This document shows positions 15,452 to 23,777 of a DNA stretch of 64,000 nucleotides, one piece after another. The stretch lies in assembly GCA_029258795.1 (NCBI GenBank), contig JAPDKB010000007.1, positions 1 to 64,000 of the forward strand, given 5' to 3'. Below the pieces are notes generated by a model. It was not told the DNA's origin, made no database searches, and worked only from the letters and a program-made list of their open reading frames with translations. Each line of letters begins with the position of its first letter. Position 1 is the first letter of the stretch. A program made the position numbers and the translations under genes. Origin of the DNA: an archaeon. Lineage in GTDB: Archaea > EX4484-52 > WAPT01.

Positions 15452-15814
15452 TCAATCTTTCATGAATTTCTTTTTAGCTCTCTTTATCGTTCCAGAAACT
15501 CCGAGAACATGAAACACCACTTTCTCCCCTTCAATCTCGGTTATGGTTGCAAGCGCAAACCTAACCATCTCAACGGTTCTGGATGTGCACCTTATCACAC
15601 CTACCCTTTTCTTCTCATCGTAAAGGTTGGATGGGACCCAGAGCATGATTGAAGCGCAGCCAACACTCCCAAAATTATTCATGCAAGCATTCCATACAGA
15701 ATTAACAACCTTCTCAAGCGGGAATGTAACATCATCCCTTTCAGCGATTATTCTGAAGGCAACCCATCTTTCCTTCTCCCTTAGCGTTGGAGGGAGCGGA
15801 TTAAGCTTTGCCAT
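15452..15814 (-). CDS. rnp2: RNase P protein component Pop5 (Rnp2)
   Basis: Pop5 pairs with Rpp30 and activates the RNase P catalytic RNA in 5' tRNA maturation. The sequence LPPTLREKERWVAFRI, the WxPSNL stretch and RCTSRTVEMVRFALA are typical. The ATG at 15814 is preferred because GAGGTGA lies 9 bases upstream; a GTG at 15826 would add four residues (MRRR). It overlaps the end of Rpp30 by 14 bases, consistent with translational coupling and a 1:1 complex. Confidence 0.93.
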   Translation of the reverse strand: MAKLNPLPPTLREKERWVAFRIIAERDDVTFPLEKVVNSVWNACMNNFGSVGCASIMLWVPSNLYDEKKRVGVIRCTSRTVEMVRFALATITEIEGEKVVFHVLGVSGTIKRAKKKFMKD

Positions 15815-16589
15815 TCTTCTTCTCACCTCTTTTCACAATTTTAACTCCCGGTATGATAAGGCTGGGGTTTCTCCTCCATGCGGCAGCTTTCAACATTTTT
15901 TCAGGATTTTCCGAAACAAATGCCAGAGCTCTGTCCTGCCTGACCCCGAGCACTGATGCGAGCGAAGCCAGAGCCCTACCATCCCTCATCTCCAACGGGT
16001 TTGTCGCTCCCGAGACCAAAATAAAGCTGGCTCCATACTTCTCACAAAGAATGATGTTTCTCTTTATGTGCTGCAGAATGTGGCTCATCTTTTTGCTTCC
16101 CGCATCCAGCAGGCATTTGAAGGATGATGCAATCCCCACATTGAACTCGGCTGCGAGCTTGGCCATCACGTGATCCATCCCACTATCTTTTCTTCCGGCA
16201 TGCGGATCAAGCAGTAAGTCAACCCACGGATGTGAACATGCTACCCTGTTGATGGTAACTTCTCCACCTTTAACCACAACAAAGTCCACTCTTTTTTTCA
16301 ATTTGTCCACATTTCTTTTCAGCTCCTTCTCGCTGGACGCTTGAATACATGCACCCATCCAACATTTCAAGGCGGGGTTAGCGTTGCTCTTGCATTCTTC
16401 CAGCATTTTTCGCGCTTTTTTCACTTCCGAAGTTCTGGAAAAGTTAAAAACAACACCCACCCCATCAATTCCGAGTTTTGATGCCATGGAGAGCATAGAA
16501 CTGAGGTTGTTGATGATTTGTTCGCTATCTTTTTCAGCAAATGCACCATCTCCTGCTGGCATCACCGCAAGGTCAAAAAAGCGACGCAT
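15801..16589 (-). CDS. rnp3: RNase P protein component Rpp30 (Rnp3)
   Basis: This is the TIM-barrel subunit of archaeal RNase P. Recognisable features are the N-terminal FDLAV, the beta-strand VDFVVVKGGEVTINRVACSH region, the WVDLLLDPH motif, the GVGVVFNFSRT strand and the conserved C-terminal SGATNPLEMRDGRALASLA. The length (262) is slightly longer than the common 210-240. A TATA element about 25 bases upstream and no Shine-Dalgarno site show that it heads the RNase P unit. In many euryarchaea Rpp30 and Pop5 lie in an exosome/proteasome superoperon; here they precede KH protein and ABCE1 instead. Confidence 0.93.
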   Translation of the reverse strand: MRRFFDLAVMPAGDGAFAEKDSEQIINNLSSMLSMASKLGIDGVGVVFNFSRTSEVKKARKMLEECKSNANPALKCWMGACIQASSEKELKRNVDKLKKRVDFVVVKGGEVTINRVACSHPWVDLLLDPHAGRKDSGMDHVMAKLAAEFNVGIASSFKCLLDAGSKKMSHILQHIKRNIILCEKYGASFILVSGATNPLEMRDGRALASLASVLGVRQDRALAFVSENPEKMLKAAAWRRNPSLIIPGVKIVKRGEKKNGKA

Positions 16590-16606
16590 ACCGAATCATC
16601 GTACTA

Positions 16607-16619
16607 AAATTTATAAATA
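16607..16619 (-). promoter_or_regulatory. TATA box of the rnp3-rnp2 unit
   Basis: The minus strand reads tatttataaattt about 25 bases before the Rpp30 ATG. The AT-rich region also separates it from the divergent SepF gene. Confidence 0.6.
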
Positions 16620-16674
16620 TATTTGCAGTAAATTTAACTAAACTTTTCGCGTATAAACTGCATGGTGGTAAGTG

Positions 16675-17019
16675 ATGCCCATAAGAGGATTTTTGTCAAG
16701 GACTAAAGAACCCGAATATGAGGACTTTGATTATATTGAAGTTGATGAGGATGTGGTGCATGAGGAGGGTGGAAAACTTCTCATAAAGGTGAGAACTCTT
16801 TCAGAGTTCAAGGATGTTGAGGTTATTCAGCAGGATGTTAGGTCTGGCAATATAGTGTTCGTGAAAATAAAGCCATTGAAGGAAAGAGATATGATGGAGC
16901 TCAAAAGGGCCATAGATAAGCTCAGAAAGACATGTGTTGCTCTCGATGGAGACATTGCGGGCGTGGATGAGGATTACATCGTTGTCACTCCTGCTGGTGT
17001 GAGAGTACACCGAGGGTGA
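16675..17019 (+). CDS. sepF: cell division protein SepF
   Basis: SepF is the membrane anchor for FtsZ in archaea that use FtsZ division. The 114-residue protein has a short N-terminal targeting segment (MPIRGFLSR), an acidic linker and the SepF alpha/beta core (LLIKVRTLSEFKDVEVIQQD, SGNIVFVKIKPLKERD, RAIDKLRKTCVALDGDIAGVDEDYIVVTP). The ATG at 16675 follows a GGTGG site; a GTG codon just before could also serve. No FtsZ gene is in the window. The presence of SepF supports a euryarchaeal-type division system. Confidence 0.92.
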   Translation: MPIRGFLSRTKEPEYEDFDYIEVDEDVVHEEGGKLLIKVRTLSEFKDVEVIQQDVRSGNIVFVKIKPLKERDMMELKRAIDKLRKTCVALDGDIAGVDEDYIVVTPAGVRVHRG

Positions 17020-17076
17020 CCATTTCTCCTTTCTTTTTCTGTAGAGAGTATTGCTCAACATTTCGAGACACCAAAA

Positions 17077-17087
17077 CCAATAAATAC
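17077..17087 (+). promoter_or_regulatory. TATA box of the voltage-sensor-like gene
   Basis: The sequence ccaataaatac is centred about 30 bases before the ATG at 17112 and supports that start rather than a longer upstream reading frame. Confidence 0.5.
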
Positions 17088-17111
17088 AGATTCATTACAT
17101 CTTTTCATTCT

Positions 17112-17630
17112 ATGGACACTCAAACTCTTTTGAAAAAATTTGATGACTTTATGTTCCTGCTCATCCTGATGGTGTGTGGAGAGCTAGTCATTTATATATT
17201 CTTTCCGGAGGTTGCTCACACTCATCACAATTTACTGCACTTAATAGATTATATAGTTTTGATTGCTTTCAGCACAGAGCTTCTTCTGGGATATCTCAAA
17301 TCCCGCGACTTTAACAAATTTTTGAGGGAGCACTGGCTCTCCGTGATTACTCTTTTTTTCGCGCTGGGGGCGGCAAGAATTTTCAGGGCTGGTCGATTGA
17401 TGAACATTCTGACAGAAGAAGAAAAAATACTGACAGCCACACTACCCAGAGGTTCGAGATTGGTGGAAGCACCCATCATCTTTGGAAAACTGGGAAAAGT
17501 AGGTGCTTATGCCCATAAAAAAAGAAAGATGAGTGCGGGTTATGGTGGACAAACCAGTGTGAGTAAATACACTTTCACTTTTTACAACCCCATTGAACTC
17601 AAAGAGTTGAGGGACCGGGTGGTGAGGTGA
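17112..17630 (+). CDS. membrane protein resembling a voltage-sensor domain without a pore
   Basis: About three to four hydrophobic segments occur in residues 14-105: FMFLLILMVCGELVIYIF, LLHLIDYIVLIAFSTELLLG, and WLSVITLFFALGAARIFRAG. The pattern (S1; S2 with an acidic residue; a short loop K-F-L-R-E-H-W; then an Arg-containing helix) resembles the S1-S4 part of ion-channel voltage sensors. A pore loop with a TVGYG-like filter is absent; the protein ends with a basic soluble tail of about 70 residues. The start at 17112 is set by a TATA box 30 bases upstream. Function unknown; the family assignment is inference. Confidence 0.6.
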   Translation: MDTQTLLKKFDDFMFLLILMVCGELVIYIFFPEVAHTHHNLLHLIDYIVLIAFSTELLLGYLKSRDFNKFLREHWLSVITLFFALGAARIFRAGRLMNILTEEEKILTATLPRGSRLVEAPIIFGKLGKVGAYAHKKRKMSAGYGGQTSVSKYTFTFYNPIELKELRDRVVR

Positions 17631-17638
17631 ACTGATGC

Positions 17639-18313
17639 TCAGCTGCTGTTTTGCTTGACGGAAACGAATTCGCAGTATTCATCTCCTCTTGCCTCACATT
17701 TCACTTCTCTTATTTCCACATCCTTGCCGATTATTTCTTTCAGGGCTCCGGCACACACCCCCGCTATCAGATGGCACACTGGCTCTTTCGTTTTTATACC
17801 TTTCTGCTTGTAATAAGAAGCTATGAATACATTTTGCATTCTTGCCCTTACAATACCTTCATTTGCATCGAACTCAACGAGCTCAAATTTTCCCAGCCAT
17901 CCGTTGTGTCGACCATAACCGAATATTTTTGCTATGATGTCTACAGCATCATTTCCTTTAATTTTCTTTAAGAGCTCTAAATCAAACCCTGATTTGAACG
18001 CAACTCGAAGTTTGGTCATTGTACCGCTTTTCGCCATTCTTTTAAACATCCTTGCAATATCCTGTCCTGCGTTAACTCCTATTTCGTACATCACCTTTTT
18101 GCCAAAGGATGCTCCCAGAAATTCCATAAACGCATCCTGAACTTTCACGAAGGTGCTGTGTGTTATGGCAACCTGCCTTCTTCCATGATATTCTATCACG
18201 CCAACTTCCGAAGGAGTTATCGGCGTGAGCTTGTACCCAAGCCGGTACATGGCTTCCGAAACTTCTTTAAGCCTTTTCCTTTCAGCTTCATCGAGAGTTG
18301 CGGATGTTGACAT
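17639..18313 (-). CDS. V4R (4-vinyl reductase) domain protein
   Basis: The C-terminal part (about 130-220) matches the V4R small-molecule-binding domain: FVIASYY-type strand, CHLIAGVCAGALKEIIGKDVEIREVKCEARGD and the terminal EYCEF. Its cysteines (CHLIAGVC, CEARGDEYC) may bind a metal. The N-terminal part contains the helices typical of the same fold. V4R proteins act as sensors, often in transcription control, but no DNA-binding domain is obvious here. A GAGGTG Shine-Dalgarno site lies 6 bases before the ATG, and a TATA-like stretch (agatatatag) about 50 bases upstream. Confidence 0.85.
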   Translation of the reverse strand: MSTSATLDEAERKRLKEVSEAMYRLGYKLTPITPSEVGVIEYHGRRQVAITHSTFVKVQDAFMEFLGASFGKKVMYEIGVNAGQDIARMFKRMAKSGTMTKLRVAFKSGFDLELLKKIKGNDAVDIIAKIFGYGRHNGWLGKFELVEFDANEGIVRARMQNVFIASYYKQKGIKTKEPVCHLIAGVCAGALKEIIGKDVEIREVKCEARGDEYCEFVSVKQNSS

Positions 18314-18449
18314 TCAGAACACCTCACGTGCTTTTTAGATTTAGTTCAGTATTCCCACTATATATCTTTATCTACGTTTAATGTCGAAGATTTCTCTAAA
18401 AACGCTCTATTTTCTATAGAATCGTGCAAAATTCAAGAAAAAGTATTGT

Positions 18450-20351
18450 TTATCTTAACCTGTACGCATCCAGGTTGGATGGAACCACCGTCTCAACTCT
18501 GTGTATTTTGTGGAGTGTTGCTGCAAGGTTGTGTGATTTGGATGGCTCACCGTGGTTAAGGAAGATTCTCTGCGGTCTACTCTTAAGCCTGCTGACGAAA
18601 TTTATGAGCTGGTTCCTGTCTGAGTGGCCAGAGAAACCCTCGACCGTCACAACCTCCATTTCAATTTTGAGCACCTTGTTCTCACCAGACACTGATGAAA
18701 GTGGAATTTCCCGCCATCCCTTCTGAATCTTTGCTCCTAATGTACCTTCTGCCTGATACCCCACAAATATGAGCGTGTTCTTGCTATCGGAGGCAAGGCC
18801 TTTCAAATACTCCATGACAGGACCGCCGTTTATCATACCAGAAGTTGTTATTATGACCGCAGGCTCCTTACTGTCTATGATGTTCGCTCTCTCGCTCGCG
18901 GTTGTGACATTATTGAATATCTCCTCCGCAAACGGATTCTTATCCTCCCTGAAAATCAGCTTTTGCAAGTATCTGGACAGAAATTCAGGATAGGTAGTGT
19001 GGATTATCGTGCTTTCCCATATCATACCGTCAAGATAGACAGGTACATCTATTTCGCCCTTCCTCCAGCGGTCTGCAAGAACCATCATTATTTCCTGCGC
19101 TCTTCCAACCGCAAATGACGGTATTATGACCTTTCCTTTTCTTTCCACAGTTCTCTTTATGACATCAATCAAATTCTCCTGCGCTTTCTTTATGGGAGGC
19201 ATTATATCGTTCTTCCCACCGTATGTGCTCTCCATGATCATCGCTTCCACTCTGGCAAAGTTGGTGTATGCGGGCTCGAAGAGATAAGTTCTTCCATACT
19301 TGAAGTCGCCAGTATAAAGCAGATTGAAAAAGCCCTCTCCTATGTGGAGGTGTGCCATGGCACTACCCAGAATATGACCCGCATTCTGGAATGTTAATCT
19401 CATGTCCGGAGTGATGTCGCAAACCTCTCCGTAATCAAGAGCTATGCTGTGCTTCACAGCATTTCTAATTCCTTTAGAAGTGTAAGGAGGATCTATCCCA
19501 TCCTTCTGCAACACATCTATATAGTCCAGTTGTAGTAGCACCATCAAATCTCTGGTGGGAGCGGTCAAATACACAGGTCCTTTGTATCCGTACTCATAAA
19601 GAAACGGCAAAAAGCCAGAGTGGTCGAGGTGAGCATGGGTGAGTATGACGGCATCCAGCTCATCCATCTGGAACTCTGGAGCGTCAAGGTAGGGATGAGG
19701 GTTGTTACCTATGGACATGGATTCTCCACAATCAAGAAGCACTTTGCTCTCTTTCGTTTGAAGCAGGATGCAGCTTCTTCCAACCTCTCCAGCACTGCCG
19801 AGAAAAGAAACTCTCACCCACCCTTTCTTCGAACCTTTCTTGAACTTAATCATCTCTCCTATCTTGTTGAGGAACTTGACTCTGTATTTCGCTTCCTCGT
19901 GCAAAATCTCTCTGGCCTTTTCGACTATGGGTGAGTGGTAGAGTGGAACTCTCAGAACCTCAGGGCTCCAGCCCACTGCCTCCTTTATTTTTCGCAACGT
20001 CTCACCATTCTTTCCAATCACAAGCCCGGGCTTTTTGGCAAAGATCAGAACTTTGGAGAACTCCGGCTCGAATTTTATGTCCTTTATCTCGGCTTCTTTC
20101 GGCACAATTTCCATTATTTTCTTCTTTGCTTCTTCCGGATCAAGTGAAAGGACGGGGTCAGGCCTTATCTCTATTCTCTTCCTTATCTCGGAAATAATTT
20201 CCTTTATTTTTTCCCCTCCATTCAAAAAGAAATCTTTGTTTTTAGTGTAGACCACTATGTTCGGTCCTTCAAACAGCGCTTTTGTTATCTCCGCATCTTC
20301 CGGAAACTTTTTTTCTATCAGTTCCTGCAAGCTCTTATATTCCACACTCAT
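18450..20351 (-). CDS. fttA: archaeal CPSF1 / transcription termination factor FttA
   Basis: This beta-CASP metallo-beta-lactamase ribonuclease cleaves nascent RNA and terminates transcription in archaea. Two N-terminal KH domains (GKNGETLRKI near 118) precede the lactamase core: HxHxDH in THAHLDHSGF (about 238-244), GDFKYGRT, ESTYGG, then the beta-CASP insert with PSFAVGRAQEI and the C-terminal GHSDRNQL and LNHGEPSK. All metal ligands are intact. The ATG at 20351 has GGAG nine bases upstream; an ATG three codons earlier abuts the same site. The length is typical (633). Confidence 0.96.
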   Translation of the reverse strand: MSVEYKSLQELIEKKFPEDAEITKALFEGPNIVVYTKNKDFFLNGGEKIKEIISEIRKRIEIRPDPVLSLDPEEAKKKIMEIVPKEAEIKDIKFEPEFSKVLIFAKKPGLVIGKNGETLRKIKEAVGWSPEVLRVPLYHSPIVEKAREILHEEAKYRVKFLNKIGEMIKFKKGSKKGWVRVSFLGSAGEVGRSCILLQTKESKVLLDCGESMSIGNNPHPYLDAPEFQMDELDAVILTHAHLDHSGFLPFLYEYGYKGPVYLTAPTRDLMVLLQLDYIDVLQKDGIDPPYTSKGIRNAVKHSIALDYGEVCDITPDMRLTFQNAGHILGSAMAHLHIGEGFFNLLYTGDFKYGRTYLFEPAYTNFARVEAMIMESTYGGKNDIMPPIKKAQENLIDVIKRTVERKGKVIIPSFAVGRAQEIMMVLADRWRKGEIDVPVYLDGMIWESTIIHTTYPEFLSRYLQKLIFREDKNPFAEEIFNNVTTASERANIIDSKEPAVIITTSGMINGGPVMEYLKGLASDSKNTLIFVGYQAEGTLGAKIQKGWREIPLSSVSGENKVLKIEMEVVTVEGFSGHSDRNQLINFVSRLKSRPQRIFLNHGEPSKSHNLAATLHKIHRVETVVPSNLDAYRLR

Positions 20352-20441
20352 ACTTTCCATCTCCTTCAGTTTTCACATGAAAAGCATGAAACATTCGTTC
20401 GGGCTCGGACGGAAAAAGAAGATAAAATGATCTATACATAT

Positions 20442-21092
20442 TCACCCATTTAGCTTCTTTTCTATCAGTTCCTGTGGCACTTCCTCCACGCCTTTTTGCG
20501 TGACGGTAATTATCGTCATGGATTTACCACCACTATATACGTCTCTTTCCCTTGCTGCTTTTATCGCTCGTAGCAGGAGGTCTACCCCTTCCTTAGTTGT
20601 CATTTCGGGATTGTACTGGTCTTCCAGCACACCAACGGCTATGGGTGAACCAGATCCGGTGAAAGTAAACGTCTTTTCCTCGCTCACACCTCCAGCCACA
20701 TCAAGGGAGAACAATCTTGCCCCAGTGTGATCATAGCCACCTATAACCAGCTGCACAAGCTCGGGCACGAAGGATTTATAAGAAGCTCTAAGGATGTTCG
20801 CAAGCAGCGTTGCGGCAGCTTTAACCGTCACAACTCCATGCTCAAGCTCGTACAATTTCATCTCAGCCCTCAGCAGCCTGACCATCGCCTGAGCATCTCC
20901 CACACTTCCCGCTATGGTCATGGCTATGTTATCGGTTATCTTAAACACCTTCTGGGCTTCCTTCGAAGCTACGATGTTTCCCATAGTGGCCTTTTGGTCT
21001 GCAGCCAGTACCACACCATCCTTGCAAACGATACCTGCAGTGGTCGTTCCCGTTTTTAGTATGTATTCAGAAATCTTCACCACCCCTTTCAC
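20442..21092 (-). CDS. psmB: proteasome subunit beta
   Basis: This is the catalytic subunit of the 20S proteasome. A short propeptide ending in KTG (residues 13-15) precedes the N-terminal nucleophile Thr16; the partner residues Asp32 and Lys48 (Asp17 and Lys33 of the mature chain) are present, with the GSGSP and YSGGKSMTI motifs later. The start shown is a GTG. The TATA-like stretch attaaaaataa is centred only about 19 bases before it and fits better with the in-frame GTG codons at 21083 or 21080, so the true propeptide may be 3-4 residues shorter. No alpha subunit is in the window. Confidence 0.96.
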   Translation of the reverse strand: MKGVVKISEYILKTGTTTAGIVCKDGVVLAADQKATMGNIVASKEAQKVFKITDNIAMTIAGSVGDAQAMVRLLRAEMKLYELEHGVVTVKAAATLLANILRASYKSFVPELVQLVIGGYDHTGARLFSLDVAGGVSEEKTFTFTGSGSPIAVGVLEDQYNPEMTTKEGVDLLLRAIKAARERDVYSGGKSMTIITVTQKGVEEVPQELIEKKLNG

Positions 21093-21199
21093 AGAATACT
21101 TGGGTTATTTTTAATCTTGAGGGAAATTTTATAAATGTTTGCCAGCTCGTGAAAAATTTATAAAAAATAGACTCCTGATTGAGTTGCGGGTGGTGAAAT

Positions 21200-21763
21200 G
21201 TGAAAAGAGAGGACGCGCTTCAGCTCTTGCAAAAATATGTGAAGGATGATAAGCTTGTGAAGCACTGCATTGCTACTGGCGCGATAATGAGAATGCTTGC
21301 GAGAGAGCTGGGAGCTGATGAGGAAATGTGGGAAGCTATCGGCATTCTGCACGATATAGATTATGAGGTTGTTGGAAAGGACATGAAGAGGCACGGAAAG
21401 GAAGGAGAGAAGATTTTGCTGGAGGAGAGAGTGGATGAGGAGATCGCAAGAGTGGTTGGCAGGCACAATCATTTCGCGCTTGAGATGAGCATAGAGGAAT
21501 ATGAAGAACCGGTGGAGATAGCATTGCAGTGTGCCGACAACCTGTCCGGGCTGATTGTGGCATGTGCCCTTGTAAAGGACGGAAAGCTGAGCGAGGTGAG
21601 CGTGAAAACAATTAAAAAGAAGTTCAAAGAGAAGTGCTTTGCTGCCGGGTGCCTGAGAGAGAACATAAAGCTGGTGGAGAAACTCAACATCCCGCTGGAA
21701 AGAGCTTTCGAGCTTGCTCTGGAAGGAATGCTTGATGTGAAGGACGAGCTTGAGCTGGAATGA
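21200..21763 (+). CDS. HD-domain phosphohydrolase
   Basis: A small single-domain HD protein (187 residues). Metal ligands are visible: H22 in VKHCIATG, the HD pair at 51-52 (LHDIDYE), His in VVGRHNH (about 89-91), and Asp in QCADNLSG (about 112). Such proteins hydrolyse nucleotide or other phosphates; the substrate is unknown. The GTG start is preceded by GGTGGTGA. Two similar AT-rich boxes (attttataaat, aatttataaaa) lie between this gene and the divergent proteasome gene and probably serve opposite directions. Confidence 0.88.
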   Translation: MKREDALQLLQKYVKDDKLVKHCIATGAIMRMLARELGADEEMWEAIGILHDIDYEVVGKDMKRHGKEGEKILLEERVDEEIARVVGRHNHFALEMSIEEYEEPVEIALQCADNLSGLIVACALVKDGKLSEVSVKTIKKKFKEKCFAAGCLRENIKLVEKLNIPLERAFELALEGMLDVKDELELE

Positions 21764-21788
21764 GATGGTGATGTTTACTTGGACAAAT

Positions 21789-22499
21789 TCATCTGAGCTG
21801 TTCCGCAATCCCCTCCTTTCCATACTCCAAATCCTTTCTGCACTCACGGCAAAGAGCATCTCCCGTCTTTCTTTTTCTTTTCGCAACCTTCACGGCCTGC
21901 TCTCTAAGATCCACGAATCTGTGCTCGTACCTCCCGGTTCTGCCGTTCACCACTGGCCTTACAACGTTCACCTGTCCCATCGCACAGTCATCCAGAATGC
22001 AGTGAGTACCCAGTATTTCCACAGTTCCTTCTCTTCCGGGTCGCGGAGCGCTGAAAAGATGAGAGAACTCATGCAATATCATGGTGTACATCGCTTGTGG
22101 TTTCACATCGGAGTACCATTCGCTTATTCTGTAGTCGGAGATTATCGTGAATCCGGGCGGAATCCTTCCTGTATTGATGGGAATTGTGGTTCCGTAAACA
22201 AAATTGTTATTTCTATCACCGGAATAGAGATCGATTCCTGTGAGAACGAACTCCACATGGGGCTCTGCCTTTTGGTAGGGTTCCATGGCGCATTTAACCA
22301 ACACCGCGAGAGTTGATGCCTGCTCTGTTCCCTTGGTCTCCCTCCCCACGTTCAGTGCTTCTTCAAAATAATCGAGAGAGGACACACCGAAGTACTTAAC
22401 AGGGAACTTGGTTTCGTACCCTCTACGCACAATCTCCTCATCGAGGACTCTCAATCCCAGCTCAACAGTATCTCTACCCACCTTTCTGTCGTGCCACAC
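21789..22499 (-). CDS. archaemetzincin-like zinc metalloprotease with an insertion in the active site
   Basis: The zinc motif HEFSH (143-147) is followed by an HCxxxxCxM element (H166, C167, C172, M174) and a CxxC pair (C217, C220), the cysteine pattern of archaemetzincins. In the standard family the third zinc histidine comes six residues after the second; here about 18 residues intervene (APRPGREGTVEILGT). The third ligand is therefore uncertain. The start is a GTG 17 bases after the enolase stop, with a TGA only four codons further upstream in frame and no clear ribosome site. It is the third gene of the exchanger-enolase unit. Confidence 0.72.
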   Translation of the reverse strand: MWHDRKVGRDTVELGLRVLDEEIVRRGYETKFPVKYFGVSSLDYFEEALNVGRETKGTEQASTLAVLVKCAMEPYQKAEPHVEFVLTGIDLYSGDRNNNFVYGTTIPINTGRIPPGFTIISDYRISEWYSDVKPQAMYTMILHEFSHLFSAPRPGREGTVEILGTHCILDDCAMGQVNVVRPVVNGRTGRYEHRFVDLREQAVKVAKRKRKTGDALCRECRKDLEYGKEGIAEQLR

Positions 22500-22516
22500 G
22501 TAGAACGGAAGTCAGT

Positions 22517-23764
22517 TCATTCCATTTCCAGTTCGAATATCTCCAGAAGCCGGTTGTACTTGCACGTTCTCTCTGCTCTCGCAGGTGCGCCGAACTTTAC
22601 CAGATCTGCCCTCGCGCCGGCAGCAAAATCCGCAATGAACACATCTTCGCTATCTCCTGACCGGTGAGAAGGGATGACAGCAATTTTTTTCTTCTTCGCA
22701 GCTTTTACAGCCATGATGGCTTTCGTCACAGTTCCTATCTGGTTCGGTTTTATTATCACCCCGTTTATCAGCTTCTTCGCATACCTGTCAATCACCACAT
22801 AGTTCGTTGTGGTTAGATCATCGCCCACCACCAACACTCTCTTGCCAATCGAGGCGTAAAGCAGTTGCCACCCTTCCAGATCATTCTCATCCATCCCATC
22901 TTCGAGATAGACAAGCGGGAATGCTGATGCAAGTTCCTCGTACACCTCCGCCAGCTTTTCTCTGCTCATCTTCCTCTTCTGCAAAACATACAAATCTCGC
23001 TTCTCATTGTAGAATTGAGAGGCCGCAGCATCCAGACCAAGTGCTATTCTACCCGTGATTCCAACTTCATCCGCGCATGCAAGAATGAGCTCAAACCTGT
23101 CACGCACATCTCTCAGCGGAGGAACGAAGCCGCCCTCATCAGCAACCAGTGTGTGCACGGCTCCGTATTTTTTCTTCACCTTCTCCCTAAGAACATTGTA
23201 AAGCATGCATGCGTCCATAACCGCTTCGCTCAGCTTCCTGTAGTTTTTCATTATAACCAGATGCTCCTGAAAATCGTTCTCTATACCAGCATGCACCCCA
23301 CCGTTTATGAAGTTCATCAGCGGGAGCGGAAAACTCCGCCCTTCGGTCTTCGCTTCACCATTTTTGCCAATAAATTCCTCAATCAGCTCCCAGCACTTCA
23401 CACCTTTTGCATGGGATGTTGCTTTGAATAGAGCAATGGATGTGGCTATGGTGAAGTTACCCCCTACACCCTTTTCCAGCATTGAATCCAGCAAGCTCTC
23501 CAGCCCCTCCAAGCAGGTAATTTCGCTTCCTACAAGATGTTCGGCATACTTCGTGTTAAACTCTTTACAGCTTTTTTTCACTCGCAAAGCATTAAAGCCG
23601 GCACCACCATCCGTTCTGATTTTCACTTCCCTGCTGCCGGTTGACGCTCCTGACGGAGATGTGCCCGAGAAAACGCTACCGTCCTCCAACACTACAACAA
23701 CCCTAACCGTCGGTCTTGCTCTGGAATCCACAACTTCCATGGCATGCACAGCTTTTATTTTCAT
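22517..23764 (-). CDS. eno: enolase (divergent)
   Basis: Enolase converts 2-phosphoglycerate to phosphoenolpyruvate in glycolysis and gluconeogenesis. The catalytic and magnesium residues are present: FQE, ADEGG, LGLDAAAS, YLEDG, GDDLTTTN, IKPNQIGT, PSHRSGDSED and the Lys-containing KFGAPARAERTCKYN. Two usual signatures are altered: SRGNPT near the N-terminus is SRARPT, and the FQEFMIMPxGA loop is FQEHLVIMKNYRK. The enzyme is probably active but far from typical archaeal enolases; a second canonical enolase elsewhere is possible. A GGTGG site precedes the ATG. It sits 13 bases after the exchanger gene. Confidence 0.92.
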   Translation of the reverse strand: MKIKAVHAMEVVDSRARPTVRVVVVLEDGSVFSGTSPSGASTGSREVKIRTDGGAGFNALRVKKSCKEFNTKYAEHLVGSEITCLEGLESLLDSMLEKGVGGNFTIATSIALFKATSHAKGVKCWELIEEFIGKNGEAKTEGRSFPLPLMNFINGGVHAGIENDFQEHLVIMKNYRKLSEAVMDACMLYNVLREKVKKKYGAVHTLVADEGGFVPPLRDVRDRFELILACADEVGITGRIALGLDAAASQFYNEKRDLYVLQKRKMSREKLAEVYEELASAFPLVYLEDGMDENDLEGWQLLYASIGKRVLVVGDDLTTTNYVVIDRYAKKLINGVIIKPNQIGTVTKAIMAVKAAKKKKIAVIPSHRSGDSEDVFIADFAAGARADLVKFGAPARAERTCKYNRLLEIFELEME

Positions 23765-23777
23765 CCGCCCACCATAT

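Noticed and set aside
17538-17552. AGYGGQ in the voltage-sensor-like protein as a potassium selectivity filter
   Set aside because: The motif TxGYG with flanking pore helix and two membrane helices is absent; the segment lies in a basic soluble tail.
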